A stretch of DNA of 64,000 bases. It comes from Ypsolopha sequella. Lineage: Eukaryota > Arthropoda > Insecta > Lepidoptera > Ypsolophidae. The stretch is taken from the NCBI GenBank assembly GCA_934047225.1, contig OW203986.1, forward strand, positions 26,229,221 through 26,293,220. The letters run 5' to 3'. The notes beneath the pieces are model-generated. The model saw nothing but the letters and a program-made list of their open reading frames with translations. It did no database searches and was not told where the DNA came from. Of this stretch, positions 41,501-53,700 are shown piece by piece (position 1 is the stretch's first letter; each line of letters starts with the position of its first letter). A program made the position numbers and the translations under genes.

Positions 41501-43901
41501 CTTAAATTCTAGTAAGAATTTTGAAGAACAAACTCAAACTCTTAAAGTTCTTGGCTTACAGTGGTCGCCTGATTCTGACGAGTTCTCTTTTACTGTATCG
41601 CTAGATAGTCGCCCATGTACTAAACGCAATGTTTTGTCCGTGATAGCACGTCAGTACGACGTCCTCGGCTTTACCGCTCCTGTGATCTTGTACGCAAAAT
41701 TACTCTTGCAGAAAATCTGTATTTTAAAATTAGACTGGGATGAAACACTACCCTCTGATATTGCGCAGATTTGGCAAAACTATTTGAAGGAGCTACCTGT
41801 TTTGCGGGATTTACGTATTAAACGCCACTTAGACGTGTTCCAAAATTCGAAAATTTCGATAATATCATTTGCAGACGCAAGTGAACGTGGATACGGATGT
41901 GTCGTATATATTAGAGTACAAGATGACTCAGACACTTGCACTAGCATTCGGCTGGTATGCGCAAAGTCAAAAGTCTGTCCGCTCAAGACCGTCAGTGTCG
42001 CCCGCCTTGAGCTTTGTGCCTCGTTACTCATGTCGAAATTAACTCGTCGTGTAGTTGACGCTTATAAAATACGTCACAATATTGAACGTATTTACTGTTT
42101 TACCGATTCTATGGTAACTTTACACTGGATACATTCCTCACCGCACAGGTTTAAAACCTTTGTCGCGACGCGTATAACAAAAATAATATCCGCTATTCCC
42201 GCTGAATGTTTTTACCATACAGCTGGTTCTCAAAACCCGAGCGACTGTCTTTCCCGTGGTCTCACTCCCACGCAGTTGATGAGTCACCCGCTCTGGTTCA
42301 CTGGACCTGCTTGGCTTTATCTGGACGCTAAAGAGTGGCCAATCAAAACAATAGAATCAGCTTCTATTGAAGAAAACTTGCCGGAATCAAAAACAATTTC
42401 TCTTCCCGCTTTTAGTAATGAAGAACCGCATCCACTTCTTTCTCTTTCGGAAAGAATTTCGTCATGGCTTGTGCTTTTACACACAATCATTTACATCTAC
42501 CGATTTTTACGTATTTTACCGCGCTCTAATATTTTTACCGCTACCGATATGGATTTCGCTGAAGTTGCATTGATTAAAGCTCTTCAAGCATTTTATTTTC
42601 TTGATGAAATAAAAAGATTAAAGTCAAATAAACTTTGTTCTCCCGCTTTAAATCGACTATCGCCATTTTTAGATAAAAATGGATTGTTACGCGTTGGTGG
42701 TCGACTTCGCAACACAGACATGACGTTCGATCAACAACACCCTGTGTTGTTACCTCGTAAAAATCATATTGTCGAATTGATTATCATTCATTATCATCGC
42801 AAAAATTGTCACACTGGACCAGTGGCTTTAATGTCAATAATCCGCCAAAAATTTTGGATACTTTCCTGTCGAAATATTGTTCGTCGCGTAATACATAGCT
42901 GCAATTATTGTTTTAAGGCGAAGCCGAGACAAACCTTCCCTTTCATGGCAGATTTACCATCATGCCGCGTTAATGAGGCTAAAGCTTTTGTCCACTGCGC
43001 TGTGGATTATTGTGGTCCTATCAGTATCACTCCGTATCGAAAACGTGGAGTCCGTCCCGTCAAATGTTACCTCTGCATATTTGTATGCCTGGTGACTCGT
43101 GCAGTTCACGTTGAATTGGCAACTGATCTTAGCACGAACACTTTTCTTTCCGCGTTCAAACGTTTTTTATCTAGACGTGGAGCAGTGTCTTTCGTATATT
43201 CAGATAATGCTACGAACTTTGTAGGCGCTAGAAATGCCCTCTCAGAAATTTACAATTTGACAAACTCCGAAGAATTTAAAACGTCTTTCGCGAATGAACT
43301 TGCCGATCATAGAATACAATGGAAATTTAATATTCCACGTAGCCCACATTTTGGGGGACATTATGAGATATATGTCAAAGGATTTAAGACGCATTTGCAT
43401 AGAGTAGTAGGTACTCAACTGTTGACCTACGAAGAATTATTAACTGTAGTTACGCAAATAGAATGTGTCATAAATTCTCGTCCGCTTACGCTGCTGAGTG
43501 AAGATCCATCTGAACTTAGCGCGTTAACTCCTGCACATTTTCTGATGTCAACTCCTTTAAAAGAATTACCCGCTTGTAAGGTGGCTGATGAGCCAGTTAA
43601 TTTATTACGTCGCTACGCGTTGCTTGATCAAATGGTAGAATCGTTCGCAAGGCGATGGAAGAATGATTATCTCCATCTTCTCCAGTCTAGAGGAAAATGG
43701 AATACACCTTCCAACCCAATCAAAATTGGATCTGTTGTCGTTGTAGTTACCGATAACACTCCACCGCTTCAATGGCCGCTCGGTGTTATTGTAGCTGTAT
43801 ACCCTGGCAAAGATAATGTCATTAGGGTAGCTTCTGTCAAAACGACGACAGGTGTTTACAAACGACCTGTCGTGCGTCTTTGCCCTCTCCCATCTCAATA
43901 A
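38583..43901 (+). CDS. BEL/Pao Gag-Pol polyprotein
   Basis: One open frame of 1,772 codons plus stop encodes capsid-like and enzyme domains. I start at the ATG at 38583; the frame is open a few codons upstream from a TTG. The gag-like DUF1759 region is at about 130-290 (LPKLELVGFSGEATMWPTFY). Cys/His knuckles follow (CPLCKQLKHYNLYKCPEF, then a C.NCL..TH....C pattern). The aspartic protease carries RALCDPASQSSFST. The reverse transcriptase (about 780-980) shows RICMNASTKT, CFGLRSSPFLAMR and YMDD at 922-925. RNase H follows (SFADASERGYGCV, CFTDSMVTLHWI). The integrase has a zinc-binding HYHRKNCH with CNYC and a catalytic triad Asp1475, Asp1541, Glu1595. The C-terminal domain ends YKRPVVRLCPLP. 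The order is the BEL/Pao one. All catalytic residues I can place are present, with no frameshift. Confidence 0.95.
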   Translation: MPNSAEAAKLKMSYSLKKLKNKRQELFNRLQRVYDFSKTALEDVSSAELFMANVETLDTVRSEIHVIIDEINDTEVLINPNFEPNYQSWSAFEDLYSHCKYINRKLSHSSKSADSKVKAPLDMECPKKPTIKLPKLELVGFSGEATMWPTFYETFKTTIHDNPDLTDNERVQYLMGKLSGRALSICSGITPNATNYDIIWKTLVSTFQDSRSLATTYLDQMFEFRPLTTASSKNLDLFLDKFCSAVSCLKSLNIKDLSDFILMYLALKKLDVETARSFEMFKRGSDLPHYDELISFLREQTKILNRTAPAITAPAPNRSVNNNNNKTGYSTKSTHAFVSASTNNNCCPLCKQLKHYNLYKCPEFVKLDIEKRFQFIKSNNGCTNCLSITHNNSACKSSYNCRHCNCKHHSMLCRKQNVMNTHTALGQNITVSPRTHTQSSRLVDPAVSATNTEHMTNDSQSVPTASNNISLCNLQPNSQRNETCLLGTIQVIVKDSNGMSVRLRALCDPASQSSFSTVSCCEKLNLKYEKIPRAFVKGIGSSSNPIKGATNLKLFSRFDDSVSISLDTYVIDRITDNLPSVQVDLSTFSYLKGITLADETFYLPGEIDILIGASLFADILLSGRVSGPPGTPTGFQTIFGFTLIGNTPVYQNTACSISLCSYMEIEPPIDFILQKFWQLEEVHCEPASSPANDECEKLFINNVSRDPAGRYSVSLPFARNPNILGNSYHHAKKCFMSLERRFVSNADLRSEYNNIINEYLTKGYISPLHNDDQLSLGYYIPHHPVVRVDKSTTKVRICMNASTKTDSADGTRVSLNDTLHTGANLQNDLFLILLDFRLYEIAFTSDIKQMFLQVLVNADDRKFQKFLYRFDTCSPLIAYQFNRVCFGLRSSPFLAMRVVRKLCEDGSSAYPLAATVAARNCYMDDICYSTPTVQGSLQLRDELVGLLKAGGFELVKWSSNCQQLLDTLPDTHRLNSSKNFEEQTQTLKVLGLQWSPDSDEFSFTVSLDSRPCTKRNVLSVIARQYDVLGFTAPVILYAKLLLQKICILKLDWDETLPSDIAQIWQNYLKELPVLRDLRIKRHLDVFQNSKISIISFADASERGYGCVVYIRVQDDSDTCTSIRLVCAKSKVCPLKTVSVARLELCASLLMSKLTRRVVDAYKIRHNIERIYCFTDSMVTLHWIHSSPHRFKTFVATRITKIISAIPAECFYHTAGSQNPSDCLSRGLTPTQLMSHPLWFTGPAWLYLDAKEWPIKTIESASIEENLPESKTISLPAFSNEEPHPLLSLSERISSWLVLLHTIIYIYRFLRILPRSNIFTATDMDFAEVALIKALQAFYFLDEIKRLKSNKLCSPALNRLSPFLDKNGLLRVGGRLRNTDMTFDQQHPVLLPRKNHIVELIIIHYHRKNCHTGPVALMSIIRQKFWILSCRNIVRRVIHSCNYCFKAKPRQTFPFMADLPSCRVNEAKAFVHCAVDYCGPISITPYRKRGVRPVKCYLCIFVCLVTRAVHVELATDLSTNTFLSAFKRFLSRRGAVSFVYSDNATNFVGARNALSEIYNLTNSEEFKTSFANELADHRIQWKFNIPRSPHFGGHYEIYVKGFKTHLHRVVGTQLLTYEELLTVVTQIECVINSRPLTLLSEDPSELSALTPAHFLMSTPLKELPACKVADEPVNLLRRYALLDQMVESFARRWKNDYLHLLQSRGKWNTPSNPIKIGSVVVVVTDNTPPLQWPLGVIVAVYPGKDNVIRVASVKTTTGVYKRPVVRLCPLPSQ

Positions 43902-44001
43902 CTCCTTTCTTTGCCCCCGCTTCAAAATTTCGTTATTCTCTGTCTTATTTTTACTTTTCTATTCTTATTTTAAAACAAATGGTTTTAACGCCGGGGGCAA
44001 A

Positions 44002-44466
44002 TGTTCGCGCCACTTCTTGTGGCTCTCATACTGCGGGGTAGTTGTGAATTAATATTTTCAACTGTCATTTTCGCTGCATCTCCACCCGCTTAGTTTTGGA
44101 CGCAAATCAATCAGTCGTCAATCAGAAGCCTTTCACGCCGGAGGTATACGCTGATTGTCATTCGACTAGGTCCTACCTCGACCCTACCGCCCGCCATTTT
44201 GAGATCGCACCCGCTGTGCGCCTCATTTTCATCTATTACTATTACGAAGAAGATTAGCCGAGAAGAGCGCAACCAGGCACGAAGAGGAAGAAGAAAACCA
44301 TCTTGGAGAACACCAGAGACTTGGTGGCTCAGGCGAAGCGTGGTTTGTGGTGCATGCAGCTCCTTCCCAAGGTCAGATCTTTCATCTTCGTAATTATTTC
44401 TCTTCACTTCCCGCTATTTTTAAAACCTATGGTGATACAAAGCACTGCCGTCATATCGCGTGCTCA
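44002..44466 (+). repeat. 3' LTR of the BEL/Pao element
   Basis: Offset exactly 6,370 bp from the 5' LTR. It is preceded by a short G/A-rich tract (GGGGGCAAA) that may be the polypurine tract. It is followed by the target duplication CATGT, and the lipocalin ATG is at 44646. Confidence 0.95.
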
Positions 44467-44645
44467 CATGTATTTTTTTTATGGCTATACGTAACCTAAT
44501 TATTGCAACAAAATCATCCGAAAGCTGACATTTTATTTCTGTTTGTATTTTCGTTCCCCCGAACTTTTGCAATCGTTGGATAAAACAGGATTAAAATAAG
44601 CGTGGTTTTCAAATGTTCTAGTTTGTTCTTTTTGGCATTTTTCAG

Positions 44646-44774
44646 ATGTCTGTGATTAAGGCGATAGCTGTATTCCTGTGTGGGTTTCTCTCGATGAGGC
44701 TGAGCACGGCGCAAGTCCCCGTTTTTGGAGCCTGCCCTCATGTCGCTGTGATGCCTGACTTCAATCCTAATCGG
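44646..44774 (+). CDS. Lipocalin coding exon 1
   Basis: 43 codons: signal peptide plus the mature N-terminus [18 protein letters not shown], with the first conserved Cys in GACP as in apolipoprotein D. TTTTTCAG precedes the ATG directly, so a 5' UTR intron is likely. The donor is CGG/GTAAGC. Confidence 0.9.
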
Positions 44775-47700
44775 GTAAGCAACTTGTGTTCTCAATACAA
44801 TTAAAACCGTTGCCCCTTTTATTTATGTTTTTTTAAATATTAATAAATTTTAAACATATTAAATAATGAAATTGCCGAATTTTTTTTACAGATTCATGAG
44901 TTCATAATTACTGTAATTCAATAGCTATTTCCATTATTTGTTTTTTATTCGTAAGTTAATTTCAAGTCAGTTTGATAACCAAAACTAAATCTTCAAAAAC
45001 AGTTCGTCCTAAATGCCATACATTTCCATGATAAGATTCGTAATCATTTTTTACAGCTGACACTTTTCAAAAATATAAATTAATGTTGCTGTTAGCTTAA
45101 TATTGTCTCATTCATACACAAAAGATTACATAATTTCGATTTGTCATTCCTAAAAAAAATGCAAAAATGTTAGTACTGAAAATTGAGTTTCCTTCAAATT
45201 CTCTTTTGAAAACGGCAATTTCATATGTAAAAAACATATATTACTTTAAATATAATTAATAAATAAAATAAATTTTTTAGCTTGAAATATATTTCGGCCC
45301 TTAGTGGGCCGTCATCAGTCAAGTATTTGATATATATATATATATATATATACTTGACTAATGACGGCCCACTAAGGGCCGAAATATATTTCAAGCAAAA
45401 AAATTTATTTTATATATTAATTATATTTAAAGTAATATATGTATAATTACAAATAAAAGGCCAATAGAGGCAATATTATATATTTATTAAAATATGTAAA
45501 AAACCTATTATTTATATCCATTCATATTGTAAATTGTACCTAGTCGGTCCATATCGTCGGTGTTCGTGCGATTTGTAGCATCCCTCAAGATGAATCATGC
45601 AAACCATTATTTACTAAACTAAGAATTTTAACTTTTCCGTGCTTGTATATTTTTGAACAGGCTTTATTTGTAAGACAACACCTTCATCTATTCAAAATAG
45701 CTAAAGATGTTTATTCAAAAAATACCAATCACCAACCTAAAACACAAATGTATATTAAATCATGCTATCCAATGTGCATAAAGATTTATTATAAACTTCC
45801 ACAGAGTCTAAAAGATCTTCCTATCACCTTGTTCAAACCTAAATTAAGAAAATAGTTATTAAATCAACAATTTTATAGTATTAAAGAATTTCTTGACACA
45901 AAAATTTTTAACGCTAGGTAAATAGATGTGTATAAGTTGACATATTTATTAAATTCAAGTTTAATTTCTATTGGGTGGTATATAATATAATGCATGAATG
46001 ATTGTTTGACTATTATGTTCTTGTTTTGTGAATGTTTCTTTTACCAATATTTCTTTTGTACCAAAATTTGCATGCTACATTAAAACTAGCTAATAAAGAG
46101 CTCTTTTGCATGTACGTACTATACCCCTAGTACTATCTACCCTTGTAAAAGCAAATAAAGATATTCTTATTCTTATTCTTATTCATAAATACTGTCTCTG
46201 CTACAATTTTTTTAATTCCAAACCGATTTTTATTTTTAATGCATTTACCATCAAAAAAACGAAAAGAATGGCATTTTATGCATTTCTCATAATGGAGTGG
46301 ACAATTAAAAATGATTGGAGTTCTTACTTTAGTGCTATAAGGATCTTATGGCATGTGGATTGGTTGTGTCCAAAATCTAAACTAACGCCGCTACCATACT
46401 CCTTGTTTCACAGCTGCGCCCCCCTGTCATTGTCATCCACGCACCAGCAGATCCTTGTAGCACTGTACACTGTTGTGACATCTCGCCGACGACAATGAGG
46501 ATGGCATACCCTAGCAACTTTTGTATCACCCGTCCAGCACAATAAGTCTAATGGCAAAGACCTTATTTGCTTTTCATAGAGGCGACTATATGTTGGCTCT
46601 TTAGCGTCCAAGACGCGTAATACTACACGCAGAGAAACAACAAATTGGTGTGTTTTAGCTAGTACCTACTGAAATATTTTTAGGGAAATTTGTATTGCCT
46701 ATTTTATAAAAAAAAACAAGTTGATCTCTTAACCGCGTTTTTGAAACGAACGTTTGAAAACCAAAAAAAAATAGGGTGGAAAACATTTTTTTTTTCGACA
46801 AAAGTATAAATCTTAAAACATTGTTTATAGGAGGAATCTCTAGATAAAAGATCGATAAATCAAATATATTTTCTTCAATATGAGGAGAGACCTAGTTTCT
46901 TCCAATAAACCCTTGAAAATCAGGTGTTGTTGATGTTCTAGCGTTAGGTGTCCCGGAAGAGGTTGTTCTAGTACTTGCTTTCTGGTTTGCGTTGTTCAAA
47001 GTAAATAAGGAAGGATTGGATAATCGATATATACCTCAAGTTGGAAAATCCTTGAAAAAGTTTGTAGGTGTGGTGTCGGCTTCTTAAAATATTATTTATT
47101 ATGATAGTAAAAATTATGGATATTACGGCATTGCTTAAAACGTTACGATGATGTACCTAATACTTCATAAATGTTACCGTAAATGTATATTTATTTATTT
47201 TATTTAATTTTTGATCTGCCTTCTGTTTTGCCTTTTGCTCTGTTCGGCCTAAATAATCTTGGTATTTTATACATTTCCTAGGAATTGTATTAAATTTTTT
47301 GTTTATTTTATTTCATTTATTTATTTATTTACCTTGCCGGTAACGGTGTTTTAGTTTATTTTTAAGGATATTTTTAGTTTAGATGTATTTATTGTAGTCC
47401 TTTTTATTTAATCTTTAATGTTATTTAAGTTAATTGTTGTAACAATAAATATTAAAAAAATATCAAAATAATATTATAAGAAGTCGACGTTTCTCAGTTT
47501 TTCCAACTTTAGGTATATATCGATCCGATTATCCTATCCCTGTAAATAAGACTCAAGTATAGGTGGCAAGAAAAGTTCCGGCGTGCCACGGTCACAAAAT
47601 AAGATAACCACTTACAAAAGGTTCACTCCGCATAACTAGCGAAAACAGGCGCACGCACACATAGACGCGTACGCATGACGATCTCGGTCAAAGTCGGTCG

Positions 47701-50700
47701 AATGCCAATACGAAATTCTGCCGAGATCATCATACGTACGCGTCTATGCATCTGTTTTCGCTCGTTATATGGAGTCTGCCTTCCGGTAGTATCTATTTTG
47801 TGCCACGGTCCACTATAGACTGGAACATTCATCAAAACAAATGAAGGCGCGTATTGCTAGAAATCCTGTCTGCAAACAAAACTAAAATAGGCTTTAGTAG
47901 GAAAATTGTGACAACATTACTGTTTGTAAGACTACGAGATTGTGCACAAATCGTGTGCATTCGGCCAGTCCTTCACCGTCGTGGCCATAAGATACGATTA
48001 TGGAATTCGCTTCCCCATAACATCAGAGACTGTCCTACACTCGGTATTTTTAAAAACAGAGTGAAAGAGTACCTTTCAACTCCATGAGTATCTGTAGATA
48101 GCACAATATTTATTTTTATCTTATTTATTGTAAATATTATGTATATAAGTTAATATGTTTACTGTTTAAGTAGTTATTTCATTATTATTTATGTAGGTAT
48201 ATTGTTGTTATTTATAATCATAGGGTGTAAGTATATTAACATATTTAGTGTACACGTATGTATGTCTACTTTTTATTATGACTTCTCTTTATCAATCCGG
48301 GTTTGCTGGAAGAAATCTCTTTTTAGAGATAATCAAATTCAAATTCAAATAGTTTATTTTGCAAAGCAGGTATAGATATATACACTTTTTACACGTCAAA
48401 TTTAATCTAATAAAGAAAATATATGTAATAAAATAATAAATGTTCATGAACTAAATTAAAGGTGTATTTAATTTATGTAGCAATATATTTACGATTAAAA
48501 TTATAGCTAAAATATATATTATACAATGTAAAATTCAATCAGCCGCCCGAACCCATACCGGAGACCCGGCCAGGGACCAGGAACAAGGTTCAATGATCAC
48601 CAACCGAGCCCCCAGCACGAATCCAGGCGGCCGACCAAATCCCATCCTATATACTACATACTAATAGGTTACATATATAAATACATGCCTACCTCCGCCC
48701 ATTCGATTAGTCTTGCTAAGAAGAAGGGCAAGAAACTTAGCAAGATCATGTCTTTTTTTTAACATAAAACATAACTATACAATATATGACTTATATCTAC
48801 TTTAACCAAGAGATAAGAAAATAATCTCGCCTATGTACATGATAGAATTTTGTAAAAATAATATGTTTCTCTTGTGTACAATAAAGAATATGAATATGAG
48901 CTTACAAAAAATAAACTGTACATACAATATACAGTGGTGGTCACATAATTAAAGACACCTCCTAATTGACCACAAAAATCTTAGTTATAGTACTAGCATT
49001 TGCTTAAATAGGTATTTAATGTAGAGTAATTGGTATTAAACCATACGTGACATTGTATTCTCAAAATATGGGACAAAAAAATAGATGTGTTCGTTAGTAG
49101 TTTAGCCACTGCGCACTCTGGGAAAGTAACACAAACTTTTTTAACTTACTTGTAGCTGGCCAGCTAATTAAAGACAATAAAAGCTGTGTTCTGAATTTAA
49201 AAAAAGAAAAAAAGAACTTAATTCTCTTTTTCTTTGTTTTGCCACGTATTTTCATAAAACGTCGATATTACTGAAAAAACTTAACTTTTTTCATTAAAAT
49301 TAATACGTTTTATACCAATTAATATGGGAAAAACCAAGAGTTGCGATTCGACCACTTGGAAGATTATTTTGAACTTTTGTACCAAAGGCTGGTCGTACAG
49401 AAAAATAGAAAACCACTTGAACTGTTCTAAGGACATGGTTATGAATGCTATAACACATACCAAGAAGTTAAACACGACCGTAAACGTACCTAGAAAACTG
49501 AGACCAAGGAAAACTACTGTGCGGGAAGACTCTAAGATGGTGTTGTTGGCAAAAAAAGATCCGTTCAAGGGATCAGAACTGATACGTTCGGAGTTGTTTG
49601 GTGCAGGAGGGTCGAAGGATGTGTCTGCAAGAACAATTAGACGGAGACTATGTGAGGCAAACTTGTACGGAAGAGTGTCTGGAAAGGTGCCACTTTTGAA
49701 AAATCAAAATGTTAAGGCAAGATTAGCGTTTGCTAAAAAATATCAACACTGGACTGAACGAGAGTGGAAACAAGTGCTCTTTTCTGATGAAACAATAATT
49801 AATATGATTAATTCTGATGGAAAACAATTTGTTAGACGCCCCCCAAACAAAGAAATGGATCCAAAGTATACCAAGAAAGTAGTCAAACATGGGGGTGGAA
49901 ATATCAAAGTGTGGGGCTGCTTTTCAGGACTTGGTGTTGGACCTGTCAGGAAAATAGAAGGCAACATGGATAAATTCTAGTACAAGAATATTTTAGAACA
50001 AGCCATGCTGCCCTACGCCGAGCAAAATTTACCGGTCATTTGAACTTTCCAACAGGATAATGATCCGAAAAACACTGCAAAAATAGTAAAAGACTTCTTA
50101 AGGAACCAGTCCGTGATAGTTTTGAATTGGCCCCTGTACAGCCCGGATTAAAATCCCATAGAAAATTTGTGGTACCAGGTGAAGAAGACAGTGACGACAA
50201 AGCGGACATCGAACGTCGATCAACTTTACACAGCCTTTACAGAAGCATGGGAGCAAATTCCGGTAGGAGCTTGTACAAAATTGATCACTTCCATGCCCAG
50301 GAGATGTCGTGCTGTAATTTCTGCCAAAGGACATGCGACCAAACATTGATACGTACCGGAATGTTTTATAAATTTGTTGGGAATTTCGTGTTATAAAGAT
50401 AATTTCAATAACAACAATATTTTTTTTATTTCTTCTAAGCAAATGGAGTGTCTTTAATTATATGGCCATATCTTTGTTAAGTTTATACTGCTTGCAATTA
50501 GGATAAACCGAATAAATGATTAGGAACAGACAAATTTAGTTGATAATATTTCATTTTAACACTAAACAATACCTACATAAATATATTTAAATTGTGTAGC
50601 AAGTTCCAATGGTAGTCTGATAAAAAATATAGAGAGGAATAGCTTAGTTATTTTAATATACTTTAAGTGTCTCTAATTATGTGACCACCACTGTATATAC

Positions 50701-53700
50701 TCGAAAGTCAACACCAGTTACGGTACACTAACTTGTAAAATATGTATGACTGTTTGTGTCCTAAATAAATGAAAATAAAATAAATAAATAAATGCTCACT
50801 TTGACTTATATAAATTAAAACAAGAAAATTATTTATTTTTGTTTATTAGGATTCCGTTCCTTAAAGGGTCAAACGGAACCTTATGATGATTCTCGTGTCC
50901 ATCCATCCGTCTGTCATAGAGGCTTTTCTCGAAAACAACGTAACGTATATTAATTTTTGAAATATTGGTATAATTAACATTGACCTACTGTCAATGATAA
51001 TCAATGCTAGATCATGATGACGTAAGAGAACAGACTTTGTAAAAGTTTGAATTGGGATTCAGTGGGTTACAAGTTTTTTTTTATTTGTGTGTCCTTTGAA
51101 AGTGCTATGAAATCTAAAGAATAATTTTTTTCATTTTATTTCCCGTGGCTCAAAATTTGCTAATAATGACCGTTCCCCTTGATCTCAGCTTTCTGAGGCT
51201 AAAATTTTGATTTTAATAGGAAGTTTTGCGGTAAACCTATTGAATAAATTTATTAACAGATTATTCTTAATGCCATCACTTTTTTTTCTGTGGCGGACTA
51301 CCTGTTTACAAGTAAAGTCCATTCATCAACAGAAGTCGGAATTAGGTGGTGTGATTTATATACTTGTGCTCTATTGATTTTAATATGGATATTTCCGGGA
51401 TTGGAATTCTGGCCCAGTTTTGTTATATTTCTATGTATTATATTCATATGAATTGATTATCTTGCATTTATTCTGTGAATATCATATTTTAAGTAAATTA
51501 ATTGTAGATGCGTCTGCTGCTATATTAAAAAAGAGAAGGAGTGACATTTCAATAAAAAAGGTGATTTTAAAGAGAGGAGGTAGACATGTATTTATATATG
51601 TAACCTATTAGTATGTAGTATATAGTATGTTTGGTCGGCCGCCTGGATTCGTGCTGGGGGCTCGGTTGGTGATCATTAAACCTTGTTCCTGGTCCCTGGC
51701 CGGGTCTCCGGTATGGGTTCGGGCGGTTGATTGGATTTCACCTTGTATAATATAAATTTTTACCTATCATTTTAATCTTATATTTATATTGCTATATAAA
51801 TTAAATAAACCTTTAATTTAGTTCATGTACATTTATTATTTTATTACATATATTTTTATTAGATTAAATTTGACGTGTAAAAAGTGCATTATGTATACCT
51901 ATTTTGCGAGATAAACTATTTGAATTTGAATTGCAATTTCGATTCATGAGTTTTTATACCAACCTCCTTAGTCGACGCTTAGGTTTTGCAATCTACGATG
52001 AAATTGATATATAGAGTGATATACATTGTAAACTTTATCAACATTGAGTTCCAAATTCAAATATCACGCTACCTAATTCCGACCTCTGCTCATCTTCACG
52101 CGTGTTTGCGTTTGTAATTTATTCTGTAATTTACAGATAATTTTACTCACCCGATTCACATAGATTGCAACAAGCGCATGAGTAAATTACACAAAATAAA
52201 TACAAATCAGACAAAATCGAATATTTTGTATTTCAGTACTTGGGTAAATGGTACGAAGCAGAGAGGTACTTCGCATTCTTCCAGCTCGGAGGCAAGTGTG
52301 TGACCGCGGAGTATGAAGAGAGAGAAAATGGCGTCATATCTGTGCTTAACAAGCAACTTAGTGGCTTGTAAGTATTTTCTTGTATTTATGCAAATGCTTT
52401 ACAGAAGAAAGTTACCTACTTTTCCAGCTTAGTAACAATCAGAAAATGTGATACTAGTACGTAGAGAATAGGAAAAACACGACAAGCTTAGTTGTTTCTA
52501 TGTATGCTCTTGTATTTTGAGCAAGTACTACAAAAATAGATATACTTAGCATTCATGGACGTCGTGCTTAGCATTCATGGACGTGCTTAGCATTATTTTG
52601 TTTTCTTCCTTGTTAAAAACTTGTACTTGTCCAGCTGTCCACTAAATTATAATTTTGATATCGACATCCAACCGGTATTATAAGTGATATAAGCATTCTC
52701 AAGGGTATTTGAGGTAAAGTAAAACTGAACAAATAACAAAAAAGCTTGTTGTCATAACTCAATGTAGTAAATAAATAGTAATCTTCGAAAAAGTACAAGT
52801 GTTTAATTTCAACAAAGATGTATCTATAATAATAAACACCAAATTCCGACAAAACAAATACAAGTATTTTGCGTGCATCAACATTAACTTGTTTGGTAGT
52901 AAGAGTGTAAAAGGCGATACCAAAAAAAAAATGGGGTTTTTTCGAAACCATTTATCTACTCCACTACTCTACTCGTCATCTACGTATTTCATTTTTGGGT
53001 ACATGGTTATTGAGTATTTGATTAAGATTCTCACTGAAGGAAAACGCCATTGGATGATATTTTCTCGATAGAATTTAATTCCGAAAAGACATCTAAATTG
53101 TTTTATTTTTTTCTGTAATTCTGAAATTCTAACTAATTTCATTGTGAAATTGCATTTAAAATGTGGATATTATGTATTTCTAAAGTCTACTTGAATATCT
53201 TTTTGACAAAATAGCTTAGTACATTTTATATTAATAAAAAACCGACTTTTTGCTAGTTTTCCACGAATCCGTCCCACTCGCACTGAGGGTTTTTTCGCAT
53301 ACGGAGTAACAGGGACGCTAAAACTTTTACGTATCGCCTTATATAGAATAGAAATAATACTATATTGTGTATCTGATAAAGTATTCCCCAACATTCCAGG
53401 ACAGGCATCAAGTCCACGATCGAAGGTGAAGCGACTCAGGTCTCGCGGTCAGACGGCGGTAAACTGGCGGTCCGATTTCCCTCCGTGCCCTTCAACTTCG
53501 CCGCTCCCTACTGGGTAGTGGACACTGACTATGACAACTACGCCGTAGTCTGGGGTTGCAATGACTTCGGACTGTTTCATACAGGTATGTACATTTACGA
53601 TATTACTACCAAACGGTGTTCAACTTTAGACCAAGGTATAAGAAAACAAGGTATGTTCCTTGCTGATTTGTGGCAGCCCAAGCATACGTCATCACGCTAT

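Larger units (their letters stand above)
37632..44466 (+). mobile_element. Full-length BEL/Pao LTR retrotransposon
   Basis: It is bounded by two 465-bp LTRs (37632-38096, 44002-44466) starting TG and ending CA. A perfect 5-bp target duplication CATGT lies outside (37627-37631, 44467-44471), the size known for this superfamily. The LTRs appear identical by eye, and the single polyprotein frame is uninterrupted, so insertion was recent and the element may still be competent. No third frame of the envelope type is present. It lies in the same orientation as the lipocalin gene and ends about 180 bp before that gene's start codon. Confidence 0.95.
44775..52236 (+). other. Lipocalin intron 1, 7.5 kb, repeat-filled
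   Basis: GTAAGC to TTTCAG. It contains two LINE C-terminal fragments, two 3' UTR copies of the LINE at 20552, a dead Tc1-like transposon, a long palindrome and a foldback element, listed separately. The stretch 46966-47583 holds nothing I recognise beyond AT-rich DNA. Confidence 0.8.

Noticed and set aside
38827..43925. Many 60-106 codon frames inside and antisense to the BEL polyprotein
   Set aside because: Shadows of the long polyprotein frame; no independent motif.
49281..49568. 95-codon - strand frame across the Tc1 transposase
   Set aside because: Antisense shadow of the transposase N-terminus; hydrophobic only because of reverse reading.
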